This document shows, piece after piece, positions 1 to 7,426 of a stretch of DNA of 23,930 nucleotides. The notes under the pieces are model-generated. The model was not told the DNA's origin. It was given only the letters and a program-made list of their open reading frames with translations, and ran no database searches. The DNA comes from Deltaproteobacteria bacterium. Lineage in GTDB: Bacteria; Desulfobacterota; UBA8473. A program made the translations under genes and the position numbers. Position 1 is the stretch's first letter. Each line of letters starts with the position of its first letter. The DNA lies in contig JAUXFK010000007.1 of the NCBI GenBank assembly GCA_030623035.1, positions 1-23,930 of the forward strand, in the 5' to 3' direction.

Positions 1-130
1 AAATGGCCCTTTTGCCCAATCTCTGTGTCAGGCTCAGATTTTAATCCTCGAAATATGTCAATATATTCCTGCGGTTAAAATCTTCGCCTTCCTTGACCTT
101 GAACAAAATTTCTCATTTCTGGATGGACAC
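1..130. repeat. MITE-like element A, left copy, cut by the window edge
   Basis: Bases 1-47 match 22354-22400 almost base for base (one a/g difference near position 37), and bases about 87-130 match 22405-22449. The right end carries the terminal sequence catttctggatggacac (114-130), a one-base variant of the perfect terminal inverted repeat of the complete copy. The left terminal repeat lies outside the window. Between the two shared blocks this copy holds about 39 extra bases, flanked by gattttaatcc and ggttaaaatc, which can pair as a stem. No coding capacity is seen. It is non-coding and probably a non-autonomous element or an intergenic repeat. Confidence 0.75.
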
Positions 131-418
131 TAAGTAGCGGTAGTCTGATTATTGCATAAGTATTTTTAAAGTCGATCGGACTTTACAATTAAGTTCATTG
201 ATGCTAAAAGAGAACATAGCTTTACTTTCCAAATAGAGGCGTACCTGTTTGCAAGGCATGTGTAAAATTGGAGATAAATACGGGGAAACAGAGGGGATTT
301 GAGATAATTACACACCTTTTTTCGGTACTACTAAAGGGAGGGTTGCTCAGTAATTCATCGAGAACTGATAAGACACAATTATAGAAACCTTTTAAGATAG
401 TCAGGAGGGAGATAAAAA
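131..418. other. Intergenic region upstream of the first acyl-CoA dehydrogenase pair
   Basis: This is the non-coding stretch between the element-A remnant and the first dehydrogenase gene. I see a short imperfect stem (aaagtc ... gacttt, near 169-186) and a strong ribosome binding site, aggaggga, at 403-410 ahead of the ATG at 419. A weak promoter candidate (ttgctc at 343, gataag about 18 bases later) is too poor to call. Nothing else is recognisable. Confidence 0.4.
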
Positions 419-1552
419 ATGGATCTTGCTTTGAATGAAGAACAGGAAATAATAAAGAAGAGCGCCCAGAATTTCTTGAAAAAAGAATGTCCCTCTAGCC
501 TGGTACGGGAGCTGGAAGAAGATGAAGAAGGATATTCACCCGATCTATGGCGAAAGATGGCAGAGTTGGGCTGGATGGGTCTGATACTGCCGCTTGATTA
601 TGGAGGCAGTGGAGGGAGTTTCCTTGATCTTGCAGTGCTTATAGAAGAGATGGGCAAGTCATGTGCACCCAGCTGGTTTTTCTCTACCATTGTCCTTGGT
701 GCTCAGACGATTATGAGTATTGGCACTGAAGAACAAAAGGACAGAATGCTTTCAGCAATAAGTACTGGTGATTCTATTGGAACTCTCGCGTTCATTGAAC
801 CCAAATCCGGGTATGAGATCGCAAACATCCAAATGACTTCCAAAAGTAATGGATCAGGTTCTTATTTAGACGGGATCAAGCTCTTTGTGCCCGATGCCCA
901 TATTGCTGATTGGATTATATGCGTTGTTAGAGGGAAAAAAGAAAGAGATATTGACCCAGACCTGGAACTTTTGCTTATCGACAAAAAGGCCCCTGGCATA
1001 TCCATTACTCCGCTCAAGACGATCTCCGGAGACAAACTCTTTGAGGTTAAATTTGACAAAGTAAAATTATCTCCTGACGACCTCCTTGGTAATAAAGAAC
1101 AAAGCGCCAGGAATTTTGAAACCATACTGCAAAATGCAGCTTTAGCAAAATGTGCAGAGATGGTCGGTGGGGCCCAGATGGTTTTGGATATGTCAGTAGA
1201 TTATGCCAAACAGCGAGTGCAGTTTAACAGTCCTATAGGGAGCTTTCAGGCGATTCAGCATCACTTGGCGAATATGCTTATTGATCTTGATTGTTCTCGT
1301 TATCTTACTTACTATGCAGCATGGATGCTGACCGAAGGAATTCCATGTGAAAAGGAGGTTGCAATGGCGAAGGCATTTACCAGTGATGCCTATATCAATA
1401 TTACAACACTGGGGCAACAGATACATGGTGGAACAGGGCTAATCAAAGAGCACGATATGCAAATCTATTTTCGCCGTGCCAAGTCAGCTGCCCTATCTTT
1501 AGGCAATGCAACTTATCAGAGAAAGATGGTAGCCGCACATATGGGACTTTAA
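419..1552 (+). CDS. Acyl-CoA dehydrogenase, non-catalytic-type (small) subunit, pair 1
   Basis: This is an acyl-CoA dehydrogenase-fold flavoprotein of 377 residues: an N-terminal helical domain (about 1-115), a middle beta domain (about 120-220) and a C-terminal helical domain (about 225-377). The usual FAD/substrate signature (Y-x-E-P-x-A-G-S-D) is degraded to FIEPKSGYE. The two places where family members carry the catalytic Glu are both empty: the C-terminal YEGT position reads SLGN, and the helix-G position lies in AALAKCAEMVGG. This pattern fits the partner subunit of heteromeric enzymes such as PimD or ChsE-type small subunits, which support FAD binding at the dimer interface. Its stop lies 28 bp before the next dehydrogenase, so the two are probably co-translated. 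It resembles the protein at 14874-16007, with AKCAEMVGGAQ identical. The substrate cannot be read from sequence. Confidence 0.85.
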   Translation: MDLALNEEQEIIKKSAQNFLKKECPSSLVRELEEDEEGYSPDLWRKMAELGWMGLILPLDYGGSGGSFLDLAVLIEEMGKSCAPSWFFSTIVLGAQTIMSIGTEEQKDRMLSAISTGDSIGTLAFIEPKSGYEIANIQMTSKSNGSGSYLDGIKLFVPDAHIADWIICVVRGKKERDIDPDLELLLIDKKAPGISITPLKTISGDKLFEVKFDKVKLSPDDLLGNKEQSARNFETILQNAALAKCAEMVGGAQMVLDMSVDYAKQRVQFNSPIGSFQAIQHHLANMLIDLDCSRYLTYYAAWMLTEGIPCEKEVAMAKAFTSDAYINITTLGQQIHGGTGLIKEHDMQIYFRRAKSAALSLGNATYQRKMVAAHMGL

Positions 1553-1580
1553 TATCAAAGAGGCGAAAGGGGGCATTTAT

Positions 1581-2735
1581 ATGGATTTCAGGTTTTCTAA
1601 GGAAGAAGAGAGTTTTAAGCAAGAAGTTCGCGATTTTTTAAAAGTAGAGGTGACCCAGGAGATGGTTGATGAAGTGGAAAGGGGCACAGAGATAGGGATT
1701 GGTCCCCATTGCTGGGAACTGATGAAGAAGATGGGAAAAAGACGGTGGCTTGCACCCGCTTTTCCAAAAGAATATGGGGGACTGGGGGCTACTCGCTGGC
1801 AGCAGTTTATAATAGCGGATGAAATGACTTATCATCGATCTTTTCCTTTGCACCTATGTGGTGTTGGAATCGTAGGGCCTACTTTATTGCAATATGGTAC
1901 TGAAGCACAAAAGAAAGAATACCTTACAAGAATAGCTGGAGGAGAGATTGAGTTTGCCCTTGGATATACAGAGCCGGAAGCCGGCTCAGATTTGGCCAAC
2001 GTGCAGGTCAAAGCGGAGAAAAAAGGGGACTCCTATATAATAAACGGGCAGAAGGTCTTCAATACCGGATGTCATTTTTCCCAGTACGTATGGCTTGCAG
2101 CCCGAACGGATCCAAACGTATCTAAGCACAAAGGGATATCCCTCTTAATCGTTGATATGAAGACCCCAGGTATTACTGTTCGGCCATTATGGGTTATGGA
2201 CGATGATAGGACGAACGAGGTCTTTTATGATGATGTAAAAGTTCCAATAGAGAATCTGATCGGTGAAGAAAATAAGGGGTTCTATTACATTCTCACTGCT
2301 TTAGCTCATGAAAGAAGTTTCCCAGTAGGAGATATGCGCCGTACCTTCGAAGAGTTTGTTGAGTATATTAAAGAAGAGGGACTGGGAAAAGACCCATTGG
2401 TTCAGCAAAGTGTGGCACAGCTCGCAATAGAGCTTCAGGCAGCCTCCCTCCTTGCTTACCGTGTTACCTGGCTGACCGATAAGAATATATCTCCCAATTG
2501 GGAGGCACCAATGGTCAAAGTCTTTCTCACTGAATTTATGAGGAGATTTAGTAATACGGCTATAGAGATCATGGGTCACTATGGTTTACTTAAGAAAGGT
2601 TCGAAGTGGGTGCCGCTTGAGGGAAGGATAGAGCGTCTCTATCGCCATGCAGCCAGGCGTAATATCTCTGCAGGCACTTCAGAGGTGCAAAGGAATACAA
2701 TTGCAAGAGTCGGGTTAAAATTGCCAAGAGGATAA
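1581..2735 (+). CDS. Acyl-CoA dehydrogenase, catalytic-type (large) subunit, pair 1
   Basis: This acyl-CoA dehydrogenase of 384 residues would oxidise an acyl-CoA to the 2-enoyl-CoA with FAD, passing electrons to an ETF not encoded here. The signature GYTEPEAGSD is intact at residues 128-137. The C-terminal catalytic Glu of the MCAD type is replaced by Ala (SAGTSEVQRN). A Glu is present on helix G (ALAHER, E244), where isovaleryl-CoA dehydrogenase and mycobacterial ChsE4-type subunits keep theirs. It therefore looks like the active subunit of a heterotetramer with the preceding gene (28-bp gap; ribosome binding site aaaggggg at 1566-1573). PimC, the large subunit of pimeloyl-CoA dehydrogenase, is the nearest named type by general features. 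Substrates such as dicarboxylyl-, alicyclic or side-chain acyl-CoA are possible; this is inference. Confidence 0.88.
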   Translation: MDFRFSKEEESFKQEVRDFLKVEVTQEMVDEVERGTEIGIGPHCWELMKKMGKRRWLAPAFPKEYGGLGATRWQQFIIADEMTYHRSFPLHLCGVGIVGPTLLQYGTEAQKKEYLTRIAGGEIEFALGYTEPEAGSDLANVQVKAEKKGDSYIINGQKVFNTGCHFSQYVWLAARTDPNVSKHKGISLLIVDMKTPGITVRPLWVMDDDRTNEVFYDDVKVPIENLIGEENKGFYYILTALAHERSFPVGDMRRTFEEFVEYIKEEGLGKDPLVQQSVAQLAIELQAASLLAYRVTWLTDKNISPNWEAPMVKVFLTEFMRRFSNTAIEIMGHYGLLKKGSKWVPLEGRIERLYRHAARRNISAGTSEVQRNTIARVGLKLPRG

Positions 2736-2801
2736 AGGCCGGATAAGGACTCGTTATAGATTCTTTATTTTATGTAACAGTTTAGCTTTTTGAAAAGCGC
2801 C

Positions 2802-3004
2802 GCTTCAACGACAATCAAATTTTAATCCGTGTAAAACTCGCATCCAAGTGAGCGTAAAGAAAGAACAGTATATCAACTTTCAATTCAGCAGTTCCATTAT
2901 TAACTATTTCAGACATTAAATGTGAGGCTATCCCCCGTTCTTTCTTAACGCTCACTAAAACGCTCAAACAAGTACACGCATTAAAATTTGATTGTCGTTG
3001 AAGC
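2802..3004. repeat. 203-bp palindromic element (element C) between convergent genes
   Basis: The ends are inverted copies: gcttcaacgacaatcaaa at 2802-2819 and its reverse complement ending at 3004. The match runs 25 bases without error, then continues with one mismatch through cgtgta. A second inner pair, gtgagcgtaaagaaagaac against gttctttcttaacgctcac, lengthens the arms to about 65 bases around a roughly 70-base centre. It fills the space between the stop of the plus-strand dehydrogenase (2735) and the stop of the minus-strand TPR gene (3043). It has no ORF and no clear target duplication. It may be a MITE and could also act as a two-way terminator. The rest of the 2736-3042 gap (2736-2801 and 3005-3042) holds nothing recognisable. 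Confidence 0.8.
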
Positions 3005-3042
3005 TTGATGATAGCTTTCTATTTCATAAGGCTAAAATAATA

Positions 3043-5343
3043 CTATTTTATTTGTTCCAGGGTCTGTTTTGCCTCCTTTGAACCTGGAAAATCAGGATTT
3101 AACTTCAAGGAGGTTTCCAGCTCTCTTTTGGCTGATGCTATATCCCCGTCTTTATAATGGGCCATTCCCAAATGGTAGTGGACAATCGGATTGTCTTTCA
3201 TCTTCTCAAGACTTTCCATAAATAATGCAATAGCCTTTTTGTACACATTCTTTTTGTAATAGATCCATCCAAGAGTATCTGAAATCACTGGATTATTGGG
3301 GGACTTCTCTTTTGCGCTCTGGGCATAAGAAAGGGCAACATCGATATTCCCCCCGTATTCAGCATAGTTCCATGCAAGGTTATTGGCTGCCGGTGCAAAG
3401 TCAGGCTCGATATCGAGGGCCTTTTTGTACATCTCGTTTGCCTTATCCCGTTCTTTTTTATGCTCGTATAATACACCCAAAAGCATATATGCAGGCAAAT
3501 ATCGGGGATTCACTTCCAGTACATCCTGGTATTTTTTTATTGCATCTTCATACCTCTTGCCTTTTGCGTATAATGCCCCCAATTGAACATACGAAGGAAT
3601 CATATTTCGATTGAGATCTATCGCCTTTTTAAAGCTCTCCTCTGCCTTCATTTCATCCTTTAATGCCAGGTATACCTCTCCGATTATGTGATGAATCACT
3701 GGATTGTCAGGAGAGACCTTAAGATGGTCTTGACACCTGCCCAGTGCTTTTTGTGGATCATCCTGCCTTATATGTATCGAAACAATCTGGGAGAGGGCTT
3801 CAACAAAATTTGGGCTCAGCGAAAGGACTTTTTCAAACTGCGTCAATGCTTCCTTTTCTTTTTTTGAAATTCTATATGCCAGCCCAAGATAATGATAACC
3901 AGCAGCATTTTTAGGGGCAAGCTTTATGACTTCTTTAAACTCGTTTTCAGCCTCGACTACCTTTCCTTTGTAAAGGAGGGATTTGCCTGAAATATAGTGG
4001 GCTTGAATGTTTTCTGGATTCAGCTCCAAAACTTTTCGGGCTTCACCCATGGCTAAATCGAATGACCTCGAGAACAAATGGATATCCGCAAGCAAAAGTC
4101 TGGCTTTTATGAAACGCGGATTGATCTCTAACACCTTCAACAACTCCCCTTTGGCCAATTGGTTATCCTTATTTTGTAAATACGCCAGCGCCAAATAATA
4201 ATGACCAGGGGTAAAACGAGGCATCTCTGTGATTACTTGCTGAAGATCAGAAATTGCCTGATTCGGCTCTTTTTTTACCAGATGAAGTCTCCCCCTCAGG
4301 AAGCGTCCTTGGGGGCTATTGGGGTTCTTCTCCAATATACTATCGATGTAAACAGCGGCTTGTTCATGTTTATTATTGTCAAGGGAGAGTTCTGCAATCC
4401 TGGCTTTTGCCAAAACCATATCCGGGTTGATATCAATGGCCTTCTTGTATTGTTCAACAGCCTTATCAATCTCCCCTTGAGAGACATAGAGGTCTGCCAG
4501 ACTTAAATATACCTTTGTGTTTTTAGGAGCAATCTCAATGGCTGCAAGATGAACCTCTTTGGCCTCATCAAACATCCTTTGAGAACGATAGAAGTTGGCC
4601 AACATGATTCGCAAATCTACATCCTCGGGTTTAATCTTGGTCAAATAAAGAAACTCATCCTCAGCCTTCTTCCAGTCTTTTTTTGCCCAGTAAAGATTGG
4701 CTAAATCCAGATGTGCTCTTATGTTATCGGGTTCTACTTCCAATGCCTTCTTAAGGGTCTTTTCAGCAGAGGCCGTATCCTTTTTTCTTAAATAGAGCCT
4801 GCTCAGGTGGATATAAGAAGGAATCCTATTGGTATCAAGCTCAAGGGCAAATTTTACCTTCTGAATACCACTGTCTATATCCTCTCTTGCAAGGGATTCC
4901 CCTAGAATAATATTTGCTTCAATATTATCTGGTTCTTTGCTTAGTATATCATTAGCTATTTGTTTCGCTTTTTCGATATCTTCCAGGTTCTTGGAAAGGA
5001 GATAGAGACTCCCCAACTTTAACTGTGCATCCGTCATGCCAGGATCAATATCAACACACTTACTGAGTTCTGAAAAAGCATCTTTGATCCTGCCAATCTT
5101 GAGATAGGTATGCCCCAACCGATAATGGCCCAGCGCTGATTTAGGATCGATCTGAACTACATTCTTAAACTCGATCAAGGCCTCATTATATTTAGACTCG
5201 TCAAAATAGTTAAGCCCCCTTTGAAGATGCTTCTTCATCTTTTCTTCAGGATTCCCGGAACATCCAATCCAAAGCATAGGAAAGGAAAGGGCGAAAACCA
5301 TTAATAACAAAAGAGGGAATCTAATACATATTCTTTTTCTCAT
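3043..5343 (-). CDS. TPR-repeat lipoprotein
   Basis: This is a secreted tetratricopeptide-repeat protein of about 766 residues. The start at 5343 is chosen because it puts a basic n-region (MRKR), a hydrophobic stretch and a cysteine (WIGC, C28) at the N terminus, with an aaagga ribosome binding site about 9 bases upstream. An in-frame extension to 5409 would bury the signal. The -3 residue of the lipobox is W, which is unusual; Ser at +2 favours the outer membrane. From about residue 40 to the end the protein is a near-continuous run of about 20 TPR units with the usual W/Y-x-x-L-G-x-x-Y, A and P spacing (for example ALGHYRLGHTYLKIG, AALYHLG-like units). Such proteins scaffold complexes, for instance PEP-CTERM/exopolysaccharide TPR lipoproteins, but no partner genes lie nearby. 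It is transcribed against the flanking metabolic genes. Confidence 0.85.
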   Translation of the reverse strand: MRKRICIRFPLLLLMVFALSFPMLWIGCSGNPEEKMKKHLQRGLNYFDESKYNEALIEFKNVVQIDPKSALGHYRLGHTYLKIGRIKDAFSELSKCVDIDPGMTDAQLKLGSLYLLSKNLEDIEKAKQIANDILSKEPDNIEANIILGESLAREDIDSGIQKVKFALELDTNRIPSYIHLSRLYLRKKDTASAEKTLKKALEVEPDNIRAHLDLANLYWAKKDWKKAEDEFLYLTKIKPEDVDLRIMLANFYRSQRMFDEAKEVHLAAIEIAPKNTKVYLSLADLYVSQGEIDKAVEQYKKAIDINPDMVLAKARIAELSLDNNKHEQAAVYIDSILEKNPNSPQGRFLRGRLHLVKKEPNQAISDLQQVITEMPRFTPGHYYLALAYLQNKDNQLAKGELLKVLEINPRFIKARLLLADIHLFSRSFDLAMGEARKVLELNPENIQAHYISGKSLLYKGKVVEAENEFKEVIKLAPKNAAGYHYLGLAYRISKKEKEALTQFEKVLSLSPNFVEALSQIVSIHIRQDDPQKALGRCQDHLKVSPDNPVIHHIIGEVYLALKDEMKAEESFKKAIDLNRNMIPSYVQLGALYAKGKRYEDAIKKYQDVLEVNPRYLPAYMLLGVLYEHKKERDKANEMYKKALDIEPDFAPAANNLAWNYAEYGGNIDVALSYAQSAKEKSPNNPVISDTLGWIYYKKNVYKKAIALFMESLEKMKDNPIVHYHLGMAHYKDGDIASAKRELETSLKLNPDFPGSKEAKQTLEQIK

Positions 5344-5399
5344 TGCATTAATCCTTTCTATAAAGAGCAAACCTCTGTACATACTTTCTTTGAAAGAAG

Positions 5400-5428
5400 A
5401 CCCTAACAAATAATAGATTCAATGTCAA
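5400..5428 (-). promoter_or_regulatory. Candidate sigma-70 promoter of the TPR lipoprotein gene
   Basis: On the minus strand, TTGACA (plus 5423-5428) is followed after 17 bases by TAGGGT (plus 5400-5405). The -35 is perfect and the -10 is weak. The predicted transcription start lies about 50 bases before the ATG at 5343, which also supports that start. The insertion sequence begins beyond 5540, so it did not remove this promoter. Confidence 0.45.
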
Positions 5429-5547
5429 CAGTTGTTGCCCAAATCCATTTTCGCTTTTATCTGAACTATCCTTTCATGTATGCCATTTGTATACTATGAG
5501 TTTTTTTCAGATAAGAAACTATTTCATATTACATTAATAATGATTTA

Positions 5548-7020
5548 GTAACGTTCAAAAGGTTGGGCAAAAAATAAATTGAAAAAATCGTGATCTCTCT
5601 TTAGGGTATATTTTGAGAAACAAAAACCTTGGAGGAGAGACCGTGATGAAAAGATACGTCAGTATAACATGTGATTTTGATCTGGCAATAGGGAAAGCTA
5701 ATTTGAACGAGATTGTGTATCGATTGAAGAAGCATAGGGATTCTTTGATGCTTCGGATGTTGAAAGAGATTCTTGTGGCATATGATGATTTGATAATGGA
5801 ACGGTTAACGCAGACAAAGATTTATCCCAGCAAGATGAGGAAGGGACCGGGGCGCCATGTACGTAAGGATGATGCTGAGAAGCGGTTTTGCCGTGGTCGT
5901 AAAGTTTACCGGCGCGGGTACCGTGACAGGAAGATAAAGACGGTTTTGGGGGTTCTCGATATGCGGGTGAGAATGGCAGAATGTCTCACTTGTGGTTCCC
6001 GGTATTCTCCGTTGTTGAATGCCCTGCATGTAGCCCCTTATTGTCGTAAAGAAACAAACATTGAGCATGAGGTTACTGAGGCGGTTATTGATACCAACTA
6101 TCGTCGTTTGATTGAAGGGAGGTCGATCGATATTTCGTTGGGCGGCGTTCATAATATTGTTGTTGGCAGTGATATTGACAAGGCATTTCAGAAAGATATT
6201 CCTGCGGAAGAGTTATACGGGATCATGGCAGACGGCACCGGGGTAAAGCAGCACAAAGGGTCTAAGGGAGAGCTAAGGACTGTCATTGGGATTTCGCAGC
6301 AGGGCAGAGTTGTTCCCCTCGGTTCATTTGTCAATACTTCCTGGCCGGAGATAGAGAACGTTGTCAAGGAGCGGATAAAAGGAACGGCAGATCGTCCGAT
6401 TCCCTTTGTCTATGATGGAGAGCCGGGTTTGGACGATTTTCTTTCAGGCACGGCTGAGGTGCAACGCTGTGCCTGGCACGCTCCCCGGGGATTGTATCAT
6501 GCCCTCTGGGAAGACGGATTAAAGAAGAAAGAAAGCCAACCACAGATCGATAAGGTCAAACAGTTGGTCGGTATCGAGTTGCCGTCCGGGGATTTTGAGA
6601 TTCTCAAGGAAGAGGACAAAGAACCCGTAAGGAATCGATATGAGAAGAGCAAAAAAGAGGTACAGGAACTGATCAGCACTTTTTATGAAAAAGGATACCA
6701 AAAGGGGGCTTCTTACCTGGAAAATTTGTCAAAACGGCTGTTTACTAACATTGAACTGTGGTTATCCACAGGGATCATTGCCCCGAAAACAACATCCCTT
6801 ATTGAGCGTGTATTCCGAGAAATCGGTCGTCGCCTAAAAAGAATTGCCTGGGGATGGTCCGATGCAGCAGTGACAAATCTGTCGAAAATGATCCTGATTA
6901 AACAATACGCAAAAGACAAATGGGAACAATTCTGGAAAGAGAAACTGGGCATCAAAGGTTATTTCAACATTCAGATCCAAACTGTCGAAATCAACCTTTG
7001 CCCAACCTTTTGAACGTTAC
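5548..7020 (+). mobile_element. Complete insertion sequence, IS256/Mutator superfamily (ISH6- or ISLre2-like)
   Basis: The element is 1473 bp, bounded by perfect 24-bp terminal inverted repeats (5548-5571 and 6997-7020) starting gtaacgttcaaaaggttggg. With one mismatch, three or four more outer bases also pair (to about 5544 and 7024). One ORF fills the interior. Size, repeat length and a single transposase of about 455 residues fit the ISH6 family; ISLre2 is the alternative. I found no 8-9-bp target duplication at either reading of the ends. It lies between the TPR lipoprotein promoter region and the intergenic space before the CoA-transferase gene, so it breaks no recognisable gene. Confidence 0.85.
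5646..7013 (+). CDS. DDE transposase of the insertion sequence
   Basis: This is a 455-residue transposase. The ATG at 5646 is chosen because ggaggaga at 5631-5638 sits 7 bases upstream; a GTG at 5643 is equally placed, and a TTG at 5613 would lie before the ribosome binding site. Candidate catalytic residues are D196 (MADGTG), D257 (FVYDGEP) and E387 (SLIERV). The C-x2-H motif after the second Asp (CAWH, 275-278) is the Mutator/IS256 hallmark. An N-terminal C-x2-C (C113, C116) may bind zinc. The final codons, CPTF and the stop, lie inside the right terminal inverted repeat. The frame is open throughout, so the element may still be active. Confidence 0.85.
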   Translation: MKRYVSITCDFDLAIGKANLNEIVYRLKKHRDSLMLRMLKEILVAYDDLIMERLTQTKIYPSKMRKGPGRHVRKDDAEKRFCRGRKVYRRGYRDRKIKTVLGVLDMRVRMAECLTCGSRYSPLLNALHVAPYCRKETNIEHEVTEAVIDTNYRRLIEGRSIDISLGGVHNIVVGSDIDKAFQKDIPAEELYGIMADGTGVKQHKGSKGELRTVIGISQQGRVVPLGSFVNTSWPEIENVVKERIKGTADRPIPFVYDGEPGLDDFLSGTAEVQRCAWHAPRGLYHALWEDGLKKKESQPQIDKVKQLVGIELPSGDFEILKEEDKEPVRNRYEKSKKEVQELISTFYEKGYQKGASYLENLSKRLFTNIELWLSTGIIAPKTTSLIERVFREIGRRLKRIAWGWSDAAVTNLSKMILIKQYAKDKWEQFWKEKLGIKGYFNIQIQTVEINLCPTF

Positions 7021-7070
7021 CAAACAATTACGAACAATTTTATCTTGATAGTATAGGAATTTCCTTTTTT

Positions 7071-7152
7071 TGACAGGATGTACAAGATGATCATGATATA
7101 AGAAGAGAAAAAAATCCTGTCAAAAGAGTCCGCCCGAAGGGCGCTAAGTTCA
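7071..7152 (+). repeat. Intergenic repeat B, first copy, with GC-rich hairpin
   Basis: It is an inverted copy of 23844-23930. It begins tgacaggatgtacaagatga and ends in aagttca. Internally, gacaggat and atcctgtc form an inverted repeat, followed by a perfect hairpin, cgccc-gaa-gggcg (7131-7143). Compared with the second copy it lacks about nine bases in the middle. It is oriented so that the hairpin lies on the side of the downstream CoA-transferase gene. It has no coding capacity. Confidence 0.75.
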
Positions 7153-7426
7153 CATAAAAATGGATTTAAGGCCACTTAACAACTCAATGAATCGTATCTT
7201 CACCAAACCATTTTTCCCTTATCTCCTTCTTTTCCATAAAGATTTCTTACTCTTTTCGATTCTGCAGGGCCTTTACGCTGCACCTGGTTAACGCAACGCT
7301 TTTGCAAGTTTTGAGGATATAATAATTGTTGGTTTCATCGTCCTGAAATGAGGGGCAAGCCTCTTGGATTCGAACCTCTTTCAATAAGAATCAAGCCTGA
7401 CTTTAAACATAAAAAGGAGCAAATCG
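7153..7426. other. Intergenic region before the CoA-transferase gene
   Basis: This non-coding stretch continues the 7021-7426 gap between the insertion sequence and the next gene. A TATAAT lies at 7318-7323 but has no matching -35 at 16-18 bases. A ggattcgaacc stretch near 7366 resembles a tRNA T-loop but has no paired stem. The ribosome binding site aaggagc at about 7412-7418 serves the gene at 7427. Confidence 0.4.

Noticed and set aside
4201..4506. Plus-strand ORFs within the TPR gene and other long antisense ORFs
   Set aside because: They lie opposite strong conserved coding frames, have no ribosome binding sites and no recognisable protein features.
3043..5409. Longer TPR lipoprotein starting at 5409
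   Set aside because: It would place 22 residues before the lipoprotein signal, and the candidate promoter's -10 box lies at 5400-5405, inside the extension.
7365..7377. ggattcgaacc resembling a tRNA T-loop on the minus strand
   Set aside because: The bases on each side do not pair as a T-stem and no acceptor or anticodon arm is found nearby; likely chance.
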